Positions 33,128-41,300 of a DNA stretch of 64,000 nucleotides are shown in pieces. Positions within the stretch are counted from its first letter, which is position 1. Every line of letters starts with the position of its first letter. Under the pieces are notes generated by a model that saw nothing but the letters and a program-made list of their open reading frames with translations, did no database searches and had not been told where the DNA came from. The stretch is from the NCBI GenBank assembly GCA_019637685.1, contig JAHBVF010000030.1:19192-83191 (forward strand), given 5' to 3'. The position numbers and the translations under genes are program-made. This stretch comes from Caldilineaceae bacterium (GTDB taxonomy: Bacteria > Chloroflexota > Anaerolineae > Caldilineales > Caldilineaceae).

Positions 33128-34068
33128 TTATTGGAGCAGAAAATATCGGACGCGACAAGCCATCATCTTATTTGCTTGCAGGTAAGTAAAATAGAGATGG
33201 ATAGAAGTGTTAAATAGACAGGCCCTTTACAAAAAGGATTCCGGAATATTTTGATTTGGAGGCAGCAAGGAAACAAACCAACAACCCTGCCGGTAGGCAT
33301 GTGGCTGTAAACCTTGCGTCTCGTCTGGGGATGGTTGAGTGATGTAGTGGAGCGATGACCCAGGAGAAACTCATATTGATGAAATTAATGCAACAAATAG
33401 CAAAAATAGGCATAAAGCACTATTGAAATCTGTTCGGTTCTTATTCTATTCGTGTTTTGTGTAAGTGTCAAGCTTCGTTTGCTGTCAAACAGTTTGCAAA
33501 ATCGGGTATCAGAACCGAAACAGATGGCGAATTTCAGTTTGACAATCTAGCCCCGACCAGGACGGAAGCGATTTATTGAGCACAAAAACAGGCGTCGAAT
33601 GCGTAGAAAAAAGCAGCCAATAGGTCCATCAAAAATCTAAATCCGAAAACTATTTCCATTTCTACGGTTTATCTCCCCCTCAAACAAGGTAGCTTACACC
33701 TGGGCATCCCCGCGTAGCCCGTAAACTTATGAGCAAAGCGTGGCTGCCACGAAATCTTTTTCGCGACCCGCTGCCTGCCATTCAAGCAGACCTGTCCCGC
33801 GCATAAGCACGCCCTCCGCAATCCTCACACATTTCCCAAACCACAAGCTAACAGATTCTTCACATTATCTCCCCATACTGGCAGCCAGGAATGTCCAGCC
33901 ACAACCCTATCTGCTTTTCTGGCTGGGCAATCGCCTATCTGCGCTCCTGCGTCCCATTTCGTCGACTGCACAGAAAACCAGGCGAAAAATCAAACAGATG
34001 TGCCAAACAGCAAACCAACGGGACAGGTGAACGGGCCGCGGGACAAATTCACGAAAGGGAGAGAATCG
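33128..34068. other. AT-rich intergenic region, possible gene remnants
   Basis: Nearly 950 bases with lower GC than the surroundings and only short open frames. One of them, 33481-33579, looks like the remnant of a surface-protein domain (separate entry). The rest shows no motif, repeat or RNA that I can recognise. Confidence 0.5.
33481..33579 (+). pseudogene. Remnant of a Cna-B/SdrD-B-like domain
   Basis: The frame reads IRTETDGEFQFDNLAPTR before a stop at 33577. The text TDGEFQFDNLAP is the turn signature of Cna-B and SdrD-B domains, as also seen in the genes at 24418 (DEDGNYAFPNLPAG). There is no start, signal peptide or remaining domain. It suggests that an old surface-protein gene decayed here next to the cohesin block. 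Confidence 0.35.
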
Positions 34069-35847
34069 ATGAAACGTATTTGGCAATGGAAATGGCTGAT
34101 CCTCCTGCTGCTGCTGCTGCTGATTCTGGGCGGATCGCTTGCTGCAGGGCAAGCCTTGCAGGCCGCCACAATTGTCGAGCAGTTCCACGGAAGGGGGCCA
34201 GGCAACAATCCCCCGCGCCCACCGACTGGGCGCCGCCCGCCGACTGGACGCCGCCCCCCCCAACGCGGGCCGGCCAGCGAAGTGGACGGGCCGAATGCCC
34301 CTGCGCAGCCCGAACCAGCCAGCAACACCGCCACGGATGCGCCATCCAGCACAGTTGACAACGTGCCCGATTGGGCGTTGGTGATGACACAGCACGCGGG
34401 CAATGCCGAGCACGCGGACCAGGCCGATCTATTGGCACTGGTCCAGGCCGGCGCGATGGACGAAGCCTTTGCCGAGGCCTTTCACTTGGGCGACGAACTC
34501 TTTGAAACGACCTTCAACAGTGTGGACGGGGTGGGCGCACAGGTGGGCAATGGGCTGCGTTTCAGCCAACTGCCCCGGGCCGATCTGAACGGACCGGGCG
34601 AATGGGCCACCCATTTCCCACCGCGCATCACTGGCCCCAATGCAGAGGCGTGCAATGCCTGCCACGGCACACCCATGGACGACGGCGCGGGGCGGGCAGC
34701 CAACAACAATGTGCGAGACCCCCTGCACAGCGGCGACATCGCTCTCTTTATCCAGCGCAATACCCCCCACGTCTTTGGCGCGGGCGCGGTGCAGGTGCTG
34801 GCCGAGGAGATGACCGAAGAATTGCAGGGCCAGCGGGAAGCCGGAATCGCTGCCGCTTGCGCAGAGAATCGGGCGGTTACTATCTCGCTGAACACAAAAG
34901 GCGTAGATTTTGGCCGCCTGACCGTCTCGCCACACAGCGGCCAGCCCTGTCAGGCCGATACCGACACATCCGGGGTTGTGGGTGTAAACGGGGATTTGAT
35001 CGTACGCCCCTTCCAGTGGAAAGGCGTGGACGCCACCATCCGGGGCTTCAATCGGGGCGCGGCCCATCAGGAACTGGGGATGCAGTCGGTGGAAATTGTG
35101 GGTGAAGGCGTGGACGGCGATTTTGACGGGGTGGTGGACGAACTGACGGTCGGCGATCAGACAGCCTTGGCGGTCTATTTGGCGGCCCAGCCCCGGCCCA
35201 CCTCCCTGGTGGAGCTGTCAACTTTGGGGTTGATCGATCCTTTGGACGAGGACGCGGTTGGCGCGATTCAGCGGGGCAGTGCGCTGTTTGCCGGCGTGGG
35301 CTGCACCAGTTGCCACGCAGCCCAGATGATTATTCAGGACCCGGTCTTCTATGAGCCGAGCCAGAATCCCAACTACCGGGACGCACGCTTCCCCGCGGGC
35401 CAGGACCCCATAGCCCTCGGCGTCGATCCGGCCCAGGCCATCCGCGTCGACCTGACCCACGACCAGCCGGACAATCAGATCGAAACCACAGCTTTGGGTG
35501 GAACGGATGGGATTTATCGGCTCGGCGCGCTGGCAACCGACGCCGCGGGCCAGGGCATTGTAGCACTCTACGGCGATTTGAAGCGCCACGATATGGGGCC
35601 AGAGTTGGCGGAATCCATCGACGACGAGGGCATTCCTGCCTCAGTCTATCTGACCGAAAATCTGTGGGGAGTCGGCTCCACCGCACCCTATCTGCACGAC
35701 GGACGGGCCACCACACTGGCCGAAGCGATTCTGGCCCACGGCGGAGAAGCCGCGGCCAGCCGGTCAACCTTTATGGGTCTCAGCGCAACCGCCCAGGCCG
35801 ACATTATCGCTTTCTTGAACAATCTGGTGTTGTACAAAGCCGAGTAA
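34069..35847 (+). CDS. Di-haem oxidoreductase (putative peroxidase, DUF1111-like)
   Basis: A 592-residue exported protein with two c-type haem sites, C195-NAC-H199 (CNACHG) and C412-TSC-H416 (CTSCHA). The C-terminal third has the family pattern LWGVGSTAPYLHDGRATTL and ILAHGGEA. The N-terminal Leu run (WLILLLLLLLILGGSLAAG) is a signal or membrane anchor, followed by a Pro/Arg tandem repeat (PPTGRRPPTGRR) encoded by an 18-base duplication. It would act in the periplasm-like space or on the surface in electron transfer or peroxide reduction. AAGGGAGAG precedes ATG 34069. It stands alone. Confidence 0.82.
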   Translation: MKRIWQWKWLILLLLLLLILGGSLAAGQALQAATIVEQFHGRGPGNNPPRPPTGRRPPTGRRPPQRGPASEVDGPNAPAQPEPASNTATDAPSSTVDNVPDWALVMTQHAGNAEHADQADLLALVQAGAMDEAFAEAFHLGDELFETTFNSVDGVGAQVGNGLRFSQLPRADLNGPGEWATHFPPRITGPNAEACNACHGTPMDDGAGRAANNNVRDPLHSGDIALFIQRNTPHVFGAGAVQVLAEEMTEELQGQREAGIAAACAENRAVTISLNTKGVDFGRLTVSPHSGQPCQADTDTSGVVGVNGDLIVRPFQWKGVDATIRGFNRGAAHQELGMQSVEIVGEGVDGDFDGVVDELTVGDQTALAVYLAAQPRPTSLVELSTLGLIDPLDEDAVGAIQRGSALFAGVGCTSCHAAQMIIQDPVFYEPSQNPNYRDARFPAGQDPIALGVDPAQAIRVDLTHDQPDNQIETTALGGTDGIYRLGALATDAAGQGIVALYGDLKRHDMGPELAESIDDEGIPASVYLTENLWGVGSTAPYLHDGRATTLAEAILAHGGEAAASRSTFMGLSATAQADIIAFLNNLVLYKAE

Positions 35848-35905
35848 CAGCACCCTGAAACAGATCCGGCCGGTCTCCGGTTTGCCTGGGACCGGCCGGA
35901 TGTGT

Positions 35906-36484
35906 TCAGTTGCTGCTTCCTGAACCGCGCCGCAAGAGGAGAAGAAGCGAATCGTTCTCCTCCATTTCCACATAAAATGTGCTCTCAAGAATTGTCCACT
36001 CACCGCCCACCTGTTCTGCCAGCGTTTCTGGCGTATAGTAGACAAAGCGCATCCCCATCATTTCTTCTTCACCGTCCCCCGCCCAGAAGGAATGCAGGGC
36101 CAATCCACCGGGGTTCAGCAGCTGGGCCTGCCGAGCCAGAGAAAGGCGAAGCTCCTGCCGCGTCAGGTGGTGCAATACTTTGTTGGAGTAGATCGCGTCA
36201 AAACGGCGATCTGTCTCCAGTGTCACCGCGTCCAGAATCAGCAAATCAGCCGCTGGGTTCTGCTGTCGATAGCGCTCGACAAAATAGGCAGAGCGATCCG
36301 AACCTGTGGCGCGAAAATGAACGGCCAGCAGATCCAAATCCACACCGGGACCGATCCCCAATTCCAGCACTGTGGCGCCATCGGGCAGATGCTGGCGCAA
36401 ACGCGCTATCAGTTCACGCCCGTCATAGCCAACAGCCATTTGCACATACGCTTCGGCCTGTTCCGGGTCTTCATAGAAGTTCAC
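35906..36484 (-). CDS. Class I SAM-dependent methyltransferase
   Basis: A 192-residue methyltransferase with SAM loop VLELGIGPGVDLDLLA, the acidic DAVTLETDRRFDAIYS and LLNPGGLALHSFW. The acceptor is unknown. The start overlaps the stop of the upstream DUF3565-GNAT gene by ATGA (36481-36484), so they form a two-gene operon. An isolated small-molecule or peptide modification pair (acetylation and methylation) is conceivable but not shown. Confidence 0.8.
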   Translation of the reverse strand: MNFYEDPEQAEAYVQMAVGYDGRELIARLRQHLPDGATVLELGIGPGVDLDLLAVHFRATGSDRSAYFVERYRQQNPAADLLILDAVTLETDRRFDAIYSNKVLHHLTRQELRLSLARQAQLLNPGGLALHSFWAGDGEEEMMGMRFVYYTPETLAEQVGGEWTILESTFYVEMEENDSLLLLLRRGSGSSN

Positions 36485-37236
36485 ACTATCTCCCTATCCG
36501 TTGCGTTTTGGCGATACGCTTTCCGGGTCAGCCGATAGAGCAGCATCGCTTCACCCGTATGCACAATCTCCCGCTCGAAGACAAAGCCAACTTTCTCCAT
36601 CACCCGCTGGGAGGCGAAATTTGTGGTAAGGGTAAAGCAGACCAGTTCCTCCAGCCCCAGCCGTTCGAAGCCCACAGCCAGGCTGGCCGCGGCGATCTCC
36701 GTGGCCAGCCCTCGCCCCCAATAATCGGGCAAAAAGGTATAGCCCAGTTCGATCTCCCGATTGCCGCCCACATCGATCCACTTCAGCCCGGCCCGGCCCA
36801 CCAGCGCACGGCTGGCCCGATCGCGCAGCAGCCACAGACCGAAGCCGTGGGTCTCCCAATGGGCGACATAATCCTGTAGATTTTGGCGGGTCGTCTCGTC
36901 GGAGCGCACACCGCCCAGCGTCGCCATCACCGCCGGGTTCCGATGAATTTGGCAGAGCAGATCGAAGTGGTCTGGCTGAAAGCGTTCGGCGATCAGCCGT
37001 TCTGTGTGGACGGTGTCGATGGGTTTCATCGGTTCTTCTGTTGGCGGCTCGCCCCGATCACAGCGCACGCAGTTGAGCGGCCAGCCGATCTTCTCCTGCC
37101 GTCCCTGTGGGGTGAGAACCCAGGGCCGGAAGGTGAGCGGTGGCTCGTGGCGTACGTGCTGACCGTGCCCACAGGTCAGAATCGCCACCCAATCGTCCAC
37201 CTCGTCCAGGCGAAAGCCTATAATTAATTGCTCCAT
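36481..37236 (-). CDS. DUF3565 domain fused to GNAT acetyltransferase
   Basis: A 251-residue fusion. Residues 1-62 match the DUF3565 pattern (IIGFRLDEVDDWVAILTCGH, HVRHEPPLTFRPWVLT, LNCVRCD), with Cys and His that suggest a metal site. Residues 70-240 are a GNAT domain of the RimJ/RimL sort: TERLIAERFQPD, ELGYTFLPDYWGRGLATE with the acetyl-CoA loop, TLTTNFASQRVMEKVGF. DUF3565 is usually a separate small protein. An internal ATG at the domain junction (MKPIDT) could also give the GNAT part alone. The acceptor is unknown. Confidence 0.75.
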   Translation of the reverse strand: MEQLIIGFRLDEVDDWVAILTCGHGQHVRHEPPLTFRPWVLTPQGRQEKIGWPLNCVRCDRGEPPTEEPMKPIDTVHTERLIAERFQPDHFDLLCQIHRNPAVMATLGGVRSDETTRQNLQDYVAHWETHGFGLWLLRDRASRALVGRAGLKWIDVGGNREIELGYTFLPDYWGRGLATEIAAASLAVGFERLGLEELVCFTLTTNFASQRVMEKVGFVFEREIVHTGEAMLLYRLTRKAYRQNATDREIV

Positions 37237-37306
37237 TACTTTTTCTTTCCCTACGGCAACAGGTGGTTTGGATAAGGGAAGCTAAACTTTACTATAGTGC
37301 TGCTGC

Positions 37307-37440
37307 TACACTGTCAACAAAGTTTTTTTCGTTATGGTAGGCGCTGCTTGTAGCTGCGCAAGGGGCGTGTACCCCTTCGGCTGGCTGTACAGTTTAAAAC
37401 CGCACTTACAGAAATTCAAAATTACTTTGTTGACAGTGTA
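37307..37440. mobile_element. MITE-like element with 15-bp terminal inverted repeats
   Basis: CACTGTCAACAAAGT (37309-37323) and its perfect complement (37424-37438) enclose about 100 bases, and both ends are flanked by TA (37307-37308, 37439-37440). A TA target duplication is the mark of IS630/Tc1-type transposition. The interior has no coding frame. An autonomous relative would be expected elsewhere in the genome. Confidence 0.6.
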
Positions 37441-37447
37441 CTACTGT

Positions 37448-37565
37448 GAAACCGGGAGTCGTCTCTGATCAGTAATGCTGGTTGAGCCTGTCGAAACCGA
37501 GGAACGGTATGGCCCACCCGCTTCGTTTCGACAGACTCAACCAGCGCTAGTCAGACTCCGGTTTC
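37448..37565. repeat. Nested palindrome with GGTTGAGCCTGTCGAAAC arms
   Basis: The inner arms (37477-37497 and 37525-37545) are 21 bases with one mismatch. Outside them GAAACCGGGAGTC (37448) and GACTCCGGTTTC (37553) pair with one bulge. It lies between the MITE and the toxin gene. The inner arm is a type of repeat found in many bacterial genomes. Confidence 0.65.
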
Positions 37566-37580
37566 CAACCGAACATCACT

Positions 37581-37966
37581 TTAAATGCCCATTCTCGTTG
37601 CGATTTCGTCCAGCACAGCAAAAATATCCATCGGTTCACTCGGATGGATGGTTTCTTCTACGCCAATATGCAAATGAAAGGGAAATTTGGAAGATGGGGA
37701 TAGTGCGGGGCGTTATCCCAGCGGCAGATGAGCTTCTGTTCAGCGTCAGCCCAGTGATAGCTATAGGTAGCGACGACGATTCTGCCTTCAGGTGTCCGGC
37801 GCGCATACTCGGAGAAATCCAGATGATTTCCTCCCGTCAAGGTAAGCCGGACGCGTATATGCGCATCAACCACCGTCGCCCGTTCCCGCACAACGTGAAA
37901 AGATACAACGATCGGGTCTCGCAAGAGCCGTTCTTTGATAGCACTGCTGTACTGATCAATTGTCAC
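37581..37966 (-). pseudogene. TumE-type (DUF6516) toxin gene, frameshifted
   Basis: From ATG 37966 the frame reads the DUF6516 pattern (DPIVVSFHVVRERATVVDAH, HLDFSEYARR, YSYHWADAEQKLICRWDNAPH) to PNFPF, then ends early at 37658. In the next frame the family's usual end follows at once: HLHIGVEETIHPSEPMD, FAVLDEIATRMGI and stop at 37581. One missing C near 37677-37682 explains it. The gene is broken, or the base was lost in sequencing. It overlaps the upstream antitoxin gene by 4 bases. Confidence 0.7.
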
Positions 37967-38292
37967 AGTGGCTGATTATCCCCGAGCAAGCGCACGCGAG
38001 CTTCCAATCCTTCCGCCATTTGGGCCAAAGACGCCCAATCAATGAAATCCATCTGATCCCCGACCTTGCCCGTTAGGAATAAACGCATAAACTCATCAGT
38101 AGATAATTCATATTGGCTTTCCAAATCACGCAAATCGTGGCGAATCTGAGCAAGCTGCTGACGGGCCGTCTCTGCTTCGTAGGCCAGGGCTTTGTCAATC
38201 GTGCGCTCCAGAAGCGGGCTGGCCTGACCACTTTCGTACAGATGCGCTAGCTGTATCAGTCGTTCGGAGGTAGTTTTCTGTTGTTGGCTCAT
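37963..38292 (-). CDS. Probable antitoxin partner of the DUF6516 toxin
   Basis: A 109-residue helical protein (coiled-coil-like ETARQQLAQIRHDLRDLESQY) with the pattern STDEFMRLFLTGKVGDQMDFIDWASL, which in many bacteria precedes DUF6516/TumE genes. It overlaps the toxin start by ATGA (37963-37966), as expected for a toxin-antitoxin operon in which the antitoxin is made first. The start is ATG 38292; 12 upstream codons are ignored. Role is inferred from arrangement. Confidence 0.65.
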   Translation of the reverse strand: MSQQQKTTSERLIQLAHLYESGQASPLLERTIDKALAYEAETARQQLAQIRHDLRDLESQYELSTDEFMRLFLTGKVGDQMDFIDWASLAQMAEGLEARVRLLGDNQPL

Positions 38293-38392
38293 TGCCCTCT
38301 CTCTTTTGTACACAAATATCCTACCCATAGCTGTCTACAGTATATCACGGAAATTGTCAGCTATTGCGCCTGTAACAGGGCTAATCCGTTGG

Positions 38393-41300
38393 TCAGAACA
38401 GCCGCAATTGCTCCTGCGCTGCTTCGGGCGGACGCGCCCGGCGGGCCGCGGTCTGCACTTCCAGCAGGGCGGTTTCGATGTCGCCCACAAAGCGCGAGCG
38501 GGGGTTCTCCATCGCCTGGCCGTAGAGAAAGCGCCGCGCCGCGTGGATGAGCACCAGCTTCTGCCGGGCGCGGGTCATTCCCACATACAAGAGCCGCCGC
38601 TCCTCCTCCACGTCAACCACTTCCGCATCCGCCGCATCCGCGCCTTTGCCCGGCGGCGTATAGGGCAGCAGCCCCTCCTCGCAGCCCACCACAAAGACGA
38701 CAGGAAACTCCAGCCCTTTGGCCGCGTGGAGCGTCATCAGCGACACCCGATCGGCGCGGGGGTCGTAATAGTCCGCCTCCGAATGCAGGGCTGTGGCTTC
38801 CAGAAAGCCGCGCAGATCGTCGCCGAAGGGCACGGCCCGACGCAGCAGTCGCTCGATCCGTTCGCTCTCGCCAGCCGAAAAGCCGTCGGCCCGCTTCTCC
38901 GCCAGAAAAGCCGCCACCCGTTCAATGCGGGCGGTGAGCGGGGAGAGAGCAGCCAATTCGGCAAACAGCGGGGCGAGTTGGGGATGCTGCAAAAAGTTCG
39001 ACTTTTCAGAAAAGTCGAACTTCTCCGCGTCCCCGCGTCCCAGCGGGAGACTCTTCCCCGTCACCCGCTCCCAATGCACCTGACTGGTCGGCGTGTGCAG
39101 CAGCCAGAGATAGGCCAGAATTTCCCGCACCGGTTCCTGGGCGTAGAGGGATGTCTGGCCCACAGCCTGAAAGGGGATGCCCGAACGCTCGAAGGCTTCC
39201 ACCAGCAGGCGGCTCTGGCTGTTGAGCCGGTAGAGAACCGCGAAATCCCCAAAGGCCCAATTGACCGGCGCGGTGTCGTCCGCCACCCGGCCCGAATCCA
39301 GCGAAAAGTAGCTGGTCCCGCCCACCAGTTGCTCGATCTGGTGGACGACGTACTCGGCTTCGGCTTTGTCCGTGGCCGCGGCGTAGCTATCCAGCTTCAC
39401 CTGTTGGGTGAATTCGGAGAAAATTTCCAGGCTGGCCCGGTCCGGGTTGCGGGCGATGACCTGCTGGGCCGCGTCCAGAATGGCCTGGGCCGAGCGATAG
39501 TTGCGGCGCAGATGCAGTGTCGTCGCGCCGGGGTAGTCGTCGGGGAAGGAGGCAAAGTAGCGGTAGTCCGCGCCCCGGAAGCCATAGATGGCCTGGTCGG
39601 GGTCGCCGATGGCTGTGAGCCGCTGGCCGTCGCCCGCCAGCAGTTTCAACAGCCGGTGCTGGACAGGATTCACGTCCTGATATTCGTCCACTGTGATCCA
39701 CGGGAAGCGCGCCCGCACTGCCGACAGCACTTCCGCATCTTTCTCCAGCAACTCGACAGTACGGGCAATCAGATCGTCAAAATCCAGCGCGTGGCTCTCG
39801 GCCAAGGCAGCTTCGTAGCGATTGGATAATGAGAGGAACGCAGATGACGCAGATTGCGCAGATTCTCGCAGAGGGTTTTCGGAAAGAAGTTCGACTTTTC
39901 GGAAAAAGTCGAACTTCTCCGCCCGCAGCGCCTCCGCGGTGAAATCCTTCCCTTGCCGGTTCTTCACCTGGGAAATCTGCGCCAGTGTCTCATTAACTTC
40001 TCGCTGGCTCAGTTCCGGCCAGGCCCGCTTTGCCAGCAGCAGGCGCGCGTCTTCGTCCAAAATCACAAAATCCTCGGCCAGACCGATGGCGTGGGCATAC
40101 TCCCGCAAAAGCAACGCGCCCAGGGCGTGGAAGGTGCAGACCGTCGCCGCCGACGCGGTTGCCTCGCCCAGCAGATGGACCAGCCGCTCGCGCATCTCCG
40201 CGGCGGCTTTGTTGGTGAAGGTAATCGCCAGAATTGACGCCGGCGCCACGCCCCGCGCCTGCACCAGCCAGGCCAGCCGCACAGTGACTGTGCGCGTCTT
40301 GCCCGTGCCCGGCCCGGCCACAATCACCAGCGGGCTGCCCGTGTGGGTGGCCGCGGCGCGCTGGGCGTCGTTGAGCGCGGCCAGCCATTCGGCAACGGAA
40401 GTGGGAGAATGGGATTCTGGGATGAAAGGCGCGCTCCTCTCCTTCACTGGCAGGGGATGCGGGGATGGCGCGCTGGTGGGCGGTTCCTCCTCTCCCGTCA
40501 GCCCGGAATCTTTTTCTCTCTGCGGCTTCGCATCTCCGCGTCTTTGCGTTGAAATTTCTTCCCCCCGAAACAATCCTCCCTGCACCGTCGCCAGCCGGTC
40601 GGCCTCGTCCCGAAAGAGGCGGATGACGCCGTATTCGCCGTCGTAGCCCGCCTGGGCTTGGACATCCCCGGCCCGCATCCGGCGAACGGCTTCAGCCAGA
40701 AGCGGGCCGCCCGCGGCGTCGATATCTTCCAGGGGAATCTGGCGCAGAATCGCCAACTCCGATCCCAGACGCTCCAACAGGCCGAAGTACTGGGCCTGCA
40801 CCCGTTTGCTGCCAGCGCCCACGCCTTCGATCTCTGAGAGAATTTCGGGCAGGGGAATGAGGCTTTCGAAGGCCGGGCTGCCGACCGGTCGATAGCCGAG
40901 AGGACGATCCGCCAATTCCTCGATGCGATGCAGGGTTCCCACTGTCACCGGTTTGCCGCAGACCGTACACAGGCCGTTGTGGGCGATGGTTGTGGGTGGC
41001 TCCCAGGCAACCGCGCATTTGCGATGGCCGTCCAGATGATACTTGCCCTCTTCCGGGAAAAATTCCAGCGTGCCCAGAAATTGCGCGGGATCGCCACTTT
41101 TCAGCGCGGCAAAGAGCGCGTCGTAGCACAGTTCGGTGTTGAAAAGCGTGGCCTCCCGGGCCAGTTTAGGGGGCGAATGGGCGTCGGAGTTGGAGACAAA
41201 TGTGTAGCTATCCAGCCCGGAGACCCGCCAGTTCATACGCGGGTCCGAGGAGAGGCCGGTTTCCAGCGCGAAGATGTGGGGCGTCAGGTCCCCGAAGCAC

